Part shown: positions 1 to 18,823 of the stretch, one piece after another | Numbering within the stretch: position 1 is the stretch's first letter | Layout of the letters: every line of letters starts with the position of its first letter | Source of the DNA: Siphonodentalium dalli | Taxonomy: Eukaryota; Mollusca; Scaphopoda; Gadilida; Siphonodentaliidae | NCBI GenBank assembly: GCA_032622095.1 | Contig: CP136067.1 | Location: forward strand, 94,602,707-94,666,706 | Length of the DNA stretch: 64,000 bases | Direction of reading: 5' to 3' | The notes under the pieces: model-generated | The model's input: only the letters and a program-made list of their open reading frames with translations | What the model was told of the DNA's origin: nothing | Database searches by the model: none | Position numbers and translations under genes: made by a program

Positions 1-424
1 TCGCAGTCCAAAATCGATCAAAAAATGAAAATAGGTAATGCAAAAATAAATCACCCAGTGTTCACATTCAGTGACTGATAAATAATTGACTATATTGACC
101 AAAATCACTCTAATCGATCTAATTATATCTCACAATCAAAACAAATGAATTTCACACACTAGAAGTCCTTTTATTGACAAACTTAGAACACATACTTCCT
201 CAAAACGAAATCAATTCAAAACTGAATTCACTCCCTTTGTGCTATCTATTTATAACTTTGGGAATTCCAGTATAATGAGTGTGTACTTGTTGACGCTTTT
301 TGCTTCAATTAGAATAGATTTTTGTAATTAGAATAGATTGAACTAATACCGGTTTGAGATAGGTAGGCCAGGAATTTATTGTGTGTGTGTGGGGAGGTAT
401 AATTAGATTAGACTGAATTAATAC
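1..424 (-). other. JMJD6 intron at the window edge
   Basis: AT-rich intron of the minus-strand gene. No exon is recognisable between 1 and 424 apart from the duplicated exon edge at 326-373 and a GT-rich tract near 381-391. Confidence 0.5.
326..373 (-). repeat. Tandem copy of JMJD6 exon donor edge
   Basis: The sequence taataccggtttgagat occurs at 344 and again at the true donor at 419, an offset of 75 nt, with the surrounding ~45 nt also similar. It recreates CCG|GTATTA downstream of the real donor. Confidence 0.75.
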
Positions 425-7827
<7,403 letters not shown>

Positions 7828-8049
7828 CTGGAAATAGAGAGTAAACATCTTAAAGGAATATAAGGCACTGACACAGTGGAAAAATGGGAAGCCATGAAGG
7901 GGCTTTCTTCAATCAACTTTGTAAGCAGCAGATGCCCTGTCACAATTGCGTCTGCATTTCTGCGAGAAGAGAGGTATATAGGGATTTTCTTAATTCACTA
8001 TCATTTCTCGTTATACATTTCTCGTTATCCGTTTCTCAATTTATAGCTT

Positions 8050-8395
8050 TACTAACAGGTGACCCGACTTCATCTGGGCTTTGACCTTGAATTGACCATT
8101 TTGAAGGTCAAGGTCAGGTCAGTCACTATTTGACCCGTCCAAAACACTCCCCGGACAAAAGTGACCCTAGGTATGAAATTTCGTCGAAATCTGTCAGTTT
8201 TACCCCATTTGACCTTGAAATGATCATTTTGAAGGTCAATGTCAGGTCGGGGTCACAATTTGACCCGTCCAAAACACTCCCCGGACAAAATCACCCGTAG
8301 GTATCAAATTACGTCGAAATCCGTCCAGCAGTTTTCCCGGCCATAGCTAACAGACAAACAAACAGACAGAAGTCCCAAAATATATATTTGACCAT
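8050..8395. repeat. TCAAGGTCA-bearing repeat fragment
   Basis: Two units of TTTGACCTTGAA... GAAGGTCAAGGTCAGG. It ends with cggccatagctaacagac and AAGTCCCAAAATATATA, the same end as the copy at 10060-10185. Confidence 0.6.
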
Positions 8396-8605
8396 TTGTG
8401 GGTACCCGTTTCAAGGTGAAGGTCACCTCGGGTGGAAAAACTGACCCGATGAAAATCTCCCCCATTCCTAGGAACCCCTAAGTACGAACACAGACATAAG
8501 AATCACACAACACGCTCATGTCTGGACACAGACACAACACGCTCATGTCTGGACACAGACACGCTCTTTATCAACGACACTGCGGATACGAACGCTCTTT
8601 AACTA

Positions 8606-9971
8606 TAGTCCAAGTCTTCTTGTACTAAAACCAGCTAAGATATTGGAATGGCGATTTGCTGTTTTTAGTCCAAGCCCGCTTCTATACCAATCCTATCACA
8701 CGAGTTACGCCCACGATCTGTGGCGGGAATCTGTGGTGTATTTTACTCGATTTACCTAATGAATCAATACATGATGCTATATACATCGGAAAGAGAGACA
8801 TCTTATGGTCATAATGGTGTATAATAATCTAACTTTCATGTTAAATTACGCATAGAATATTCCGGTTGATTGTCACCAACATCGCTGTTTTTTATATTTT
8901 GTTTACATTACTGAAAGCCGAACTCAGGTTCCGAAGAACTTCGGCATTGTCCGGTGTTTGTTCTGAGTATTCTAGTTTCCGTTTCTATATATAGCGCGGG
9001 GTTTTCCGAACAAAATAGCGAAAACCGATCGCCGCAAAGTCCAGTTTCCAATGTGCTTTGAGAACAATTCCCGCACTAAAAACTTAATGACATAATGGAG
9101 GATCAGAAAGGTAGTTTTGTTGACAATTTTCGCAAGCAACTTGTCAAAATTGGAGCAAATTAGAACTCTTGTGTCTGACTTGCCATGCGTGTGATTTTCA
9201 TCCATGTGCATTTTGACTTTTGTGTTGATAAAATAATCGGAGAACCGAATCACACAGTTTCGAAATATAGTTCTTCCGTTTTAGTGGGACTTTTCAAACT
9301 TAAGGTTAAAAATTTATTCAAATTTTGTTTGATTTTTTGTGTGCTTAACAAGAGCAGTATATTGCTCTGTTCGCTTAGTATATATCTTAATTTCGCTGAA
9401 GTCCACCAAATGTGGGAAATGTAGCACCATATTATTTATTCTAATGGTCGTTGTGTTTACACTGTTTTAAACTTTGAGAGGGTTGTAATTCCCCGTAATT
9501 TATTTAATGTATTACATTTATATCTTCAATGTTTAATTAATCTATTTATTTTTTATTTATTGACACACATAATTACGATTACAATGGAGAATTCATCGTA
9601 ATTTGCGTTGTCAGTCGAAAATCTACGGAATATTTTCAACAAAAAATGCCGAACACAGTTCGCGAGGTCAACTGAGTTCGCATACTTTTAAAAATTTGTA
9701 AACATTGCGGTAAATGTCTCTTTTCGCATTAAATTACCGCTTTCAATTCACAACTGATGTGGGTTTCAGATCAAATAGCATGTCTTCTGCGGAAAATATC
9801 CGTTTATTGTCGCAATTGTGATATTTTATTTCATATAATTGTGGTTTTATTTGAGCGGGTCACTAACGCTTAAGTCGTGTCATAGGAATGCATGGGCCTG
9901 GAACTCGGACTAAAGACCGGCACCTCCATCCCAATATCTTAGCCGGTTTTAGTACGAGAAGACTTGGACTA
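8606..9971. mobile_element. Non-autonomous hAT-like element, 1.37 kb
   Basis: The terminal inverted repeats read TAGTCCAAGTCTTCTTGTAC at the left and, inverted, TAGTCCAAGTCTTCTCGTAC at the right. The similarity continues through AAAACC(A/G)GCTAAGATATTGG. The exact 8-bp duplication TTTAACTA lies at 8598-8605 and 9972-9979. No transposase was recognised. A TIR starting TAG and an 8-bp duplication fit hAT. The flanking sequence lies between two TCAAGGTCA-repeat fragments. Confidence 0.8.
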
Positions 9972-10186
9972 TTTAACTATCACGCGATTAACCCATGAAT
10001 TCCCATTGCGGTGGCGGGAGAATGGAGAAGGAGTGCTCCGACGTTCTCAGAATGGTGCGATGACACTTCATCTGGGATTTTACCCTTAGATAGGAAGTTT
10101 GGGCTCAATCCGTCCGGCAGTTTTCCCGGCCATAGCTAACAGACAAACAGACAGAAGTCCCAAAATATATATTAGACTAGAAGGTG

Positions 10187-10885
10187 ACCCGACTTCGTCC
10201 GGGCTTTGACCTTGAATTGTTCATTTTGAAGGTCAAGGTCAAGTGGGGTAACGATTTGACCAGTCCAAAACACTGCCAGGACAAAAGTACCCGACAAACG
10301 TGCCCGTCGAAATCCAACCGGTTCTACCCGATTTGACCTCGAATTGATCATTTTGAAGGTCAAGGTCAGGTCGGGGTCACGACTCGACCCACCCAAAACA
10401 CTCAGTGGACAAAAGTAACCCCACGTATCAAATTTCGTCGAAATCCCATCAAAATTTGCGATTTGACCTTGAATTCACCCGATTTCAAGGTCAAGGTCAT
10501 GTCGCACAGGCAAATGAATATGCGTATGAGACTCCCCATACGAAAGTATCCCCACATACCAAGTTTCATCGATATTCGGGCGTTTGACCTTGAAATGACC
10601 CGATTTCAAGGTCAAGGTCACGTTGCACGGGCAAATTAATAGGCCTATGCCAACCCCCGGTAGAACGTACCCACACATACCAAGTTTCATCAAAATCCCG
10701 TGATATTCGGGCGTTTGACCTTGAAATTACCCGATTTCAAGGTCACGTCGCACGGGCAAATTAATAGGCCTATGCCGTTTCCCGGCCCCCACATACCAAG
10801 TTTCATCGAAATCGGCTCGGTCCTTTTCGAGTTCATCGCGAACACACACACAGACAGACAGATCTTCCAAAATATATAATAGACT
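10187..10885. repeat. Tandem ~125-bp array of TCAAGGTCA motifs
   Basis: About five imperfect units carrying ACCAAGTTTCATC, TTTGACCTTGAAATGACC, ATTTCAAGGTCAAGGTCACG and GCACGGGCAAATTAATAGGC. It ends in (ACAG)n and TCCAAAATATATAATAGACT. A homologous array is nested at 27.8-28.5 kb. It contains many direct and inverted TCAAGGTCA sites. Confidence 0.75.
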
Positions 10886-10889
10886 AGCC

Positions 10890-11390
10890 GATGAGCCCGA
10901 CGTTGTCCGGGCTATTCAAAAACCAAATTTCAAGTCGATAGCTCCACCCGTTTCCGAGATCTGGTCTGCGCATGCGCGAAGCTGGCGTCGCACGGGCTCG
11001 ACGACCCGATAAAATTTGTATCCTGGGCAAGATACATTCACATACCAAATTTCAAGTCGATAGCTCCACCCGTTTCCGAGATCTGGTCTGCGCGTGCGCG
11101 AAGCTGGAGTCGCACGGGCTCGACGACCCGATAAAATTCGTACCCGGGGCAAGATACATTCACATTCCAAATTTCAAGTCGATAGCTCCACCCGTTTCCG
11201 AGATCTCGTCTGCGCATGCGCAAAGCGGGCGCCGCACAGGCTCGCCAATACGACAACGTCCACCGCCTGGTCAAACTACACACACGTACGAAGTTTGGTC
11301 CCGATCGGTCGAGAATCGTAGATTTGTATAAATGACAAACATACAGACAAACATACAAACAAACAGACAGAGGTCTTCAAAATATATATG
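10890..11390. repeat. Tandem 123-bp repeat, three copies
   Basis: ACCAAATTTCAAGTCGATAG recurs at 10921, 11044 and (one mismatch) 11167, exactly 123 nt apart, with TCTGGTCTGCGCATGCGCGA in each. It ends in an (ACAG/ACAA)n tract and TTCAAAATATATATGAGA, the same terminal style as the neighbouring array. Open frames on both strands here are repeat shadows. Confidence 0.8.
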
Positions 11391-11507
11391 AGATTGCAGA
11401 ATAAATGCATTGTTTCTTTTGTTGCAGACACAAAACACCAATGGATGTCGTCAATAAAACTTTGACATTTACATGACGACAGCCTAGAAACGATTCTTAG
11501 ACAAACT

Positions 11508-11891
11508 GTGGAGGAGACTCTACCAACCGTTCTTCAACAAACTGACAACGAAACTACAACATTAGCCAACAACATTCACCAGACAGTCAATGAGACAACA
11601 ACAGCCGACAACGATGATCTACTTATCAATTTCAATATAACTCAACGCAACTTCAACGACCAACCTGAACAGCATGACATCACTCTTGAGGACAACGAAC
11701 TGCTCGATGAAGATATTCTAGACATTCCCACGCTACACAAAAAACATGCTCGATTATCGAAGTTGTTTTTCGTTATTATTATAATATGTTTATTGTTTAA
11801 GAGTGTTTTGTTGTGTTTTCGTTCGGATACATATTTCTCTTTGTCATCGGATGTTTATATGCTTGGATTAATCTTTATTTTCTTACGTTAA
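11508..11891 (+). CDS. Unrecognised small open frame with one membrane segment
   Basis: An open frame of 127 codons. The first ~85 residues are polar and acidic with several N-x-T sites (DNETTT, VNETTT, FNITQ). A hydrophobic stretch (FFVIIIICLLFKSVLLC) follows at about residues 87-103. There is no promoter, splice or homology evidence, and it lies among repeats, so it may be a fragment of a mobile element or chance. I do not recognise a family. Confidence 0.25.
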   Translation: MEETLPTVLQQTDNETTTLANNIHQTVNETTTADNDDLLINFNITQRNFNDQPEQHDITLEDNELLDEDILDIPTLHKKHARLSKLFFVIIIICLLFKSVLLCFRSDTYFSLSSDVYMLGLIFIFLR

Positions 11892-12600
11892 ATTTGACAG
11901 ATACTCGATATATCACAAGAATATCCACACTATAGCTCTAAATATTGATGTGAAATATGCTGAACTGTTCAATTTTATATCTCGTGTGATATCTCCCCAA
12001 ATTTCGTACCGATTCCAACTCTTTTTCATGTGAATTTATTACTTCAAAAGTTGTCGCGTTTTAATCTACTTTCCGGTTAAATGATGTATACTGTTCCGGT
12101 TTCATGTGGTCTACAGAGAATATGTTGTTCCGGTTTCATACTGTCTACAATGAAGTGTATCTATTTTCAAATCCATTTTGTGTACTTTCAGACTCATTCC
12201 AATAGAGCTAACATCAAAATGGATCACGACCAAACCGGGGCATGTAAATGTTATCATTGTGCGAGCGTGTTCCGGGACCTAGGCTCATTCCATCACCCAC
12301 CATACTTACAGAAAATTTTCTGACATTGGAAGCTTAAAGTGGCTCTCTGGTGGCTTCTGACCCATCTGACATTGTTTTCCCACCCACTACATTATCATAG
12401 ATTAGATCAACATTCTTATCATTTATCAATTGTAATTTAATTTCATAAAATGGTAGGCAGATTGAAAGTGTAATGAACAAATAGGTATATGGGAATTCAT
12501 GTAGTGTTATTATCTAGTCATTAATGATGTGAAATTACTCCCGTAACTGGGATCAGATATTCAGAAAGTAAATATGTCACAAACAACCATGAGAAAGTAG
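11892..12600. other. Intergenic sequence, no feature seen
   Basis: AT-rich, with a small direct repeat of GTTCCGGTTTCAT near 12093 and 12129. No exon, RNA gene or element end could be supported. Confidence 0.4.
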
Positions 12601-12609
12601 ACTACATGG

Positions 12610-12828
12610 ATACACACATCACCATGGGTATGTATCGTGGGGTATTTATCGTGTGGGTATGAATAGTGTGGGTATGCATCGTGGGTATGTATAGTGGGTA
12701 GGTATCGTGGGGGTATGTGTCCTGGGTATGTATAGTGGGGGTATGTATAGCGTGGTTATGTATAGTGGTGGTATGTATTGTGTGAGTATGTATAGTGTGG
12801 GTATGTATAGTGTGGGTATGTATAGTGT
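12610..12828 (+). repeat. Minisatellite GTATGTATAGTGTGG, left half
   Basis: About 14 imperfect 15-bp units. The array stops abruptly at a hAT-like element and resumes at 15541, so both halves were one array. Translations of it (YSVGM or HTHTI repeats) are artefacts. Confidence 0.9.
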
Positions 12829-15540
12829 CAGGCCTCGCATTATCAAAATCAGTGCGAGGCTGCCAAGGAGGCCCCGCAAAAGAATTTGCGAGGCTGCTTT
12901 TGTTCGTTGGGGGCCTACATTTTTTTATAGAATCCAAATTAACCTAAAATTGGCTATTCCAAAACTGCTAACCGACAGTGACACAAATATTTTACTAAAT
13001 TAGTAAAATTACTACTATTTTGTCTAGGCGAGTATACTTTTCAGCTTCATGTTACGATGTGATTATATTATTAGTAATTTATGATTATTATATTGTTTTA
13101 TTCCCAAATTCTAGGTAAATATTGTTAGGCCAATGCATTATAGCATATATGCAAGGCTCCCAGTGGGTAACTCGCATATATAAGAGAATGCATTGGTGCA
13201 CCACAGTGTTTTCACACACATTGCAAGAAGCTCCAGTCATAGATGATCCCGTTCTCAACTTCTCTCTAGGCTCTTCAATAGCTTATTGAAAATAAATTTC
13301 AGTTTTCTTTTCACAACTCTACACGGTCCATGACTCCCTGTGGTCCCAGTAGTGTACAGTATACATGTACATTGTGGCTTGAGGTGCCAGTAAAATAAAA
13401 CCAGTAGACAACTGAATTCAGTTTAAAAATAGATAATCTTCCATAACAGTGATAACACAATAATAACAAATTCAGAATAAAACGTTAACCCCTTCATGAG
13501 GCCAAAAGGAAGAATACCTGAGTTTAGGGTAACATGAGGGAAAAAAACAGGGGCGGGCAGGCGGTACTTCATTTTATTTTTCACGGGGAATAGTATTTAA
13601 GTATTCGTGCCTTCTAATCGTCTGCCAGTGTCACTCGTATATAACTTGGGCAAGTCATTGTCACACTAATCAATGTCATGGTAGCTTTAATCAGTTTAAT
13701 GGTGTTGCAGAAGTTCAATGACATGTATACAGCATGATATTAAATGATATTATATATACATGTAGAATAAGTGTCTAGTGTTGGAAATTAAACGGTTTAT
13801 GTTCACGCTGAAGCTCGGATATTACAGGCCAAATCCTACGAGTGGACATATTACTTTTCAATTTCCCACACAAGACACTTATGATATTTTGTTTATCCAC
13901 CGACTCGAATACTAAGAAATTTTGCGAAATATTCAACTCCGAAGGTGAATTTAACAAGAGTTCCTCCATTGTAAATGGCACATACATGCGGCAACGCCAA
14001 CGTGACGTACATAACATAATCAATATGTAAAGCGGTGGTGGCATTAACACCTGTAAAACAAAGTAAGCACCAAGAACAATATATGTGCATTGATTACCCT
14101 ATGACTGTTGCATTCCGATCATTGCGACACAGAAGATGTTGATTCATCGGGTCCGGATTTCTGTAGAACTAATGAATATTTAATGAGAAATTGTTCTACT
14201 AGGAAAAAATTAAGTTCTACCAGGCACATACATGTACCACTCCTAGTGCATGGGTACATACAGACTCATGTTATGTCAGGCTTATAATTTTCAGTGTGGA
14301 TGCGGTGAGAGGTGGATAAACTATAATAATGGAATTTTGAGCTTTGGGTCGATTTCAAAAGTGTCAGAATTATTTTTAATCCGACATTTTATTACTATGT
14401 CCTTTTCTGTCAGTTCAGAATCTGTGTGGTACCGGTTCACGCACGACAACATGTCTGTGCTATAGTTGACAGGCGCCATGATGTTTCTATTCTGATTCAT
14501 ATGAACGCATTTGTGAAGTTTAATAGCTAAAACTCAGGATCTATCCGCACACGGAAGTGTTTCCGCCATATTCAATCGCCATGCGCAATCGGCAAAATAT
14601 CCAGTTACTTTCGATTTGCTAGTTAATACATATTCCGGCACAATTATCGCGTGTTTTCTGGTTTCCGCTTTCGAGAAATCGGCGAGGTTTGCCGAACAAT
14701 GACGAGGGAATACGAATATACTACAACAACAATGGCGGCACTTCCGTTTTTCGTGAATTGACGATATTTGCAAGGAAATGGTTTACTTGTTTAAGCTAAT
14801 TCCGTAGTCGCGAATTCCTAATTACAAAAAAATAAAATGAAGTCGGAGGAAATTTTTGAAAAACTATAAAATGGAATTTGGCGGCAGGTTTTGAGTAGGG
14901 GCGGGCGGGTTACCCTAAACACAGGTATTCTTCGTTTTGGCTTGATGGGAGCTGCGTTGATTGCCACTGGTGCAAAATTAAAGACCCTGTGGCTGTGCCT
15001 AGTGTGCCAGTGCATTACCTTGTACTAGTACATGCAAGTCTCCCACATTAAGCCTCTCAGAAATACTGTAAGAGGGTGCAATGACTTACATGGTTAAAGT
15101 AAAGATTAATGTTGATGCATTTCCTCGACATAGTTTACAGTATGCGTTCGTGACAAATGACCGACCTTTATCATCAACTGTTGTTTTAATTTCAAAGTTG
15201 TCTTTAAAAGTAAATTTGTCAAACGTTGAGACAAGAATTGTTTTGTCTTTCTTAAAGACCGGCCGGTCGGGATCGCCCATTTTGAATCCCTATGACAATA
15301 ACCTTGAAATCGATACCGGAAGCCGCTAAGGTCAGCGGTGCACTCGATCAGCCCTCCGTATCGGTCAACCGGAAATCGCAACTTAGATGCACGTTCCGGA
15401 CCCCGGATTGAGTCCTCTTGACTGGAACCCGCCGTGTGGTCGCGTGGTTGTTGACGAGGCCGCCGAAGAGACCTCGTTGACTTTTTTACGGGGCTTTTTA
15501 CGGGGCCGGGCGGCGCGGCCTCGTGATAATGAGAGGCCTG
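12829..15540. mobile_element. hAT-like element inserted in a minisatellite
   Basis: Ends are CAGGCCTCGCATTATCA and, inverted, CAGGCCTCTCATTATCA (17 bp, one mismatch). The exact 8-bp duplication TATAGTGT lies at 12821-12828 and 15541-15548. The 2712-bp body holds a TTAA-type hairpin copy (13116-13260), a related half copy (14945-15095) and an ETS/YY1-like motif cluster (14552-14746). A minus-strand frame at 15086-15280 contains a CxxC (YCKLC) that could be a relic of a BED-type finger, but no transposase core is seen. Confidence 0.85.
14552..14746. promoter_or_regulatory. Paired ETS and YY1-like motifs
   Basis: CGGAAGTG (14552-14559) is followed by CCGCCAT (14563-14569). At 14732-14746 ATGGCGG is followed by CACTTCCG in inverted arrangement. 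ETS plus YY1 adjacency is typical of TATA-less housekeeping promoters. Here it lies inside a hAT-like element between two head-to-head genes; function is inferred only from the motifs. Confidence 0.3.
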
Positions 15541-15830
15541 TATAGTGTGGGTATGTATAGTGTGGGTATGTATAGCGTGGGTACGTATAGTGGTGGTATA
15601 TATTGTGTGGGTATGTATCGTGTGGGTATGTATAGTGTGGGTATGTATAGTGTGGCTATGTATAGTGTGGCTATGTATAGTGTGGGTATGTATAATGTGG
15701 GTATGCATAGTGTGGGTATGTATAGTGTTGGTATGTATAGTATGGGTATGTATCGTTTGGGTATGTATAGTTTGGGTATGTATCATGGAGGTATGTATGG
15801 TGTGGGTATGTATCGTGGGGGTGTGCATTG
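15541..15830 (+). repeat. Minisatellite GTATGTATAGTGTGG, right half
   Basis: About 19 units continuing the array cut at 12828. Long frames on both strands (repeats of MYSVG or HTHTI) are consequences of the 15-bp period. Confidence 0.9.
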
Positions 15831-15893
15831 CCGCGATCGTCAGCTATACTTCATTAGTTTGCCAAATATTTTTACTAACCTTTGGAAAAAATT

Positions 15894-15918
15894 GGGGGGG
15901 GGGGGGGGGGGGGGGGGG
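15894..15918 (+). repeat. Poly-G run of 25
   Basis: A pure G run followed by C-rich sequence; likely length-unstable. Confidence 0.9.
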
Positions 15919-15949
15919 TAAATACCCCCATTGCCCCCCCGGTTCCTAC

Positions 15950-16925
15950 GCCCCTGTGAACAATGATCAGCTAGTCAGCTACAGTGTGTCAGTGTGTTGT
16001 AATATGTGACAAAGCGAGCTGCATGCTGTAATTCTAATCAACACGCGATGTGTATGAACTGTGACGCATCAGCTGACCAGAAGAACAATAACATTCGCTC
16101 TCTTGGCTAGCCTATAGTCTAGATCACCGTCGGATGCGGACGCATTTCATACATCGCTGTTCCATCATGGAGATACCAAAAGATATTGACAGTGATATTG
16201 TTACCATCTTCTATTTCTTCATATCATTAAACATCTCGTCATTTTAAACACCTCACTGACACTGTCAATTTCGTACGCTGAGTCGAATCCAAATCAACAC
16301 AATTAGAACATGCCTACATGGTGGACATCGCAGAAATCATAGACCAAAGTTCTAATATAATAAAAAATGTTATTGTGTTATTCTTGACTTCAAAATACAG
16401 TTATTTTTATGGGTATATACGATCACAGTTACACTGCTTTCGGAAATTCGCAATGCCGTCACGCCTTTTTACGGAAATGGTTTGCCTATTTTCGATGTAA
16501 CAAATTATCAACCTGGTCTAGCTCTTGATTTTGCATCTTTTATCCGTTTCCTATATCTGTGATCCATTCGATGCGTTTCTATGCAGACTATGTAGTGAGT
16601 TAAACTATGTTGCAGGGGTTATTGTCGCAATAAAGATGATTTTTTCTTAATGTTCTTCTTTTGGCAAAACTCCATAAACCGGAAGTTGAAGTGAACGTAC
16701 ACAAAAAATTTGAACGAGAGGCCAACATATTTCGGTCCATGTGATGCTCACCATGGAAATCGGATATAAAAAGTCTTTTTATATCCGATTTCCTATGCGC
16801 AGAACATATCACCCTGTACCATGTACTATTAAGTGCCAACCGGATTGGGATAGGCTTCTAGAAGATTTTTTTTTTTTATTGGCAAATGTACGGAAGCCCA
16901 TTGCGGTCACATGGGTCACAATAAA
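15950..16925. other. Intergenic sequence, no gene seen
   Basis: No exon or element end is supportable. A short palindrome is present near 16755-16795 (GAAATCGGATATAAAAAG and its complement). Confidence 0.35.
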
Positions 16926-16930
16926 AAAAA

Positions 16931-18410
16931 CTTATCGCGTTTAAACGCAAAACATTATAAAAACGCATTAAAATAAACATTGCATTTAAACGCAATAACA
17001 TTGCGTTTAAAAACGCAACAACTTTGGGTTTAAACGTAATAATTTATTGCGTTTAAACGCAATAGTTTTGCATTAAAACGCAATAAGCAATTTCAATTTT
17101 TGCATTTAAACTCAATAAGTTTCCTTTTTGCGTTTAAACGCAATAGTAGAAGGTATACAATGTATGTCAATGACGATGTAGCTATTCATGTACAGGCTAA
17201 TTCGATAAACACCAGATATATAAGTCTGCTCGTGTGTTGCCTTTGGGCGGCGACCACTTATATAGGATCAGTTAGGATGCATGCATATGGTTCACAATTG
17301 AGTCTTGTCACTTGTGGGGCCACCCGGCCTACATCGCCCATCGTTTGATCTAAATCGGCCTTAGGGACTAAGATACGACTTTTCCCTATTTTAGACCATC
17401 TGCGGTAGGGTGTTAGGCGGTCATTTTGGATTGGGGTTGGGAATTAGGCAGTCGAAAGGTTGTAATGAGACCACCCCACAACACCGGCCTTCTATAGTTG
17501 TTTGACTGAAATCGAACAAGAGGGCTGATCAATGACATGGGTGACCTAGATTTTCGGACCGCTCTGAGCGGCGTCCATTTTTAATACTGTCTTACAATAT
17601 GAGGGCTGAGAAATGGCATATGGGTTCCATATTCGGATCCCTTTGTGCGGCGTCCATTTTAACGGGTGTTTCAACGGACTGTTTTGTGGGCCGAAGTATA
17701 GGCCTACCCTGCAACACCCTATCTATTGCGTCAATAACGATGTACCTATATACATTGTCGATAAAGCACAAGAAATCCGCTCGTGCCGTTGTGTTGCTTT
17801 GGGCGGCGACCATTTTGGATCGGGTGGGATGTTGTGCGTGGATCGAAATGAGAGAATATTTGGGGCCATGCACCGTCGTTTGACCTAAATGGATCAAGGC
17901 ACTGATCATTACATCATTGATATGGTTGCCATATTTGGACCCATCTGGGCGGAGATTGGTTGGAGCGCGAAAGAGTATAATGGGGGCATCATATAACATC
18001 CTTTGTTTGACCAAAGGCAAAACACGAGCAGACTTATTTCTTGTGTTTTATCGATGATTATATAGCCTACATGTAGCTATATCGTAATTGACGTATACGT
18101 TTTTCCGTCTACTATTACGTTTAAACGGGGATAAATTAGATCAAACGATGCATGGGTGATGAAGGGTACGTACGTGGCCTCGGGACCCACTTGGGAACAC
18201 CCGAACTGATCCTAAACGGTCGCGGCCCAAAGGCAACACACAAGCAAACTGATATATGGTGTTTATCAAATTACCCTACATGTATAGCTACATCGTCATT
18301 GACATACATTGTATCGTCTACTATTGCGTTTAAACGCAAAACTTATTTCGTTTAAACGCAATGTTATTGCATTTAAACGCAACGCTATTGTGTTTAAACG
18401 CAATAATTAA
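16931..18410. mobile_element. Fold-back-like element with GCGTTTAAACGC palindromes
   Basis: The two ends are long inverted repeats. 17130-17250 matches the complement of 18225-18340 (ACAATGTATGTCAATGACGA, GTGTGTTGCCTTTGGGC). Outside these lie arrays of a self-complementary 12-mer, GCGTTTAAACGC and variants: about eight at 16937-17150 and four at 18325-18405. Long tandem-repeat termini recall Foldback elements. No target duplication could be defined and no transposase is seen. Confidence 0.65.
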
Positions 18411-18823
18411 TATTGCTGAAGGGGTCACTCTCACCTAAAACAAAAGTTTTGAAAATGTGTTGAAGGGCACAACTGAAAGTCAACACAACATATGCCAGTA
18501 CTGAAAGTCTGGCAGCCATCTCAAGTTCTTCTTTGGTAGGAAGTTATCCCGATGACTTGACGAGGCACTCCAGTAATGGATGAATATGATCCTTAGAATA
18601 CATACAGGTTGATTCGATGAATCCTCAGAATCTGTACTCACAAGTGAATTTTGTTATCGGTATCTTTACAGTATATTATGGCACCATCAAAGGGTTTGTA
18701 CTGACGATAAGACTAGGACAAGTGATAACTTTGAGCTCTGATCAGCATTCTTGAAAATGTGTGTCATTTTTGGACTTAAGTCTAAATCAATCGAAAATGT
18801 GAAAACGGCTTGCCATACACATC

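Noticed and set aside
10916..11358. Arg/Ala-rich open frames on both strands
   Set aside because: They lie in a 123-bp tandem repeat, and the period (41 codons) keeps frames open by chance.
12602..12937. Open frames of repeated HTHTI or YSVGM residues (also 15106-15921)
   Set aside because: They are the translation of a 15-bp minisatellite, which is open in several frames on both strands because its period is a multiple of three. No coding evidence.
14534..14773. Minus-strand frame as the missing JMJD6 first exon
   Set aside because: It lacks the basic KSKKRIREAKR-like start and lies inside a hAT-like element.
12610..15830. CRISPR-like regular repeats
   Set aside because: The repeats are contiguous or have near-identical spacers and the genome is animal; they are minisatellites.
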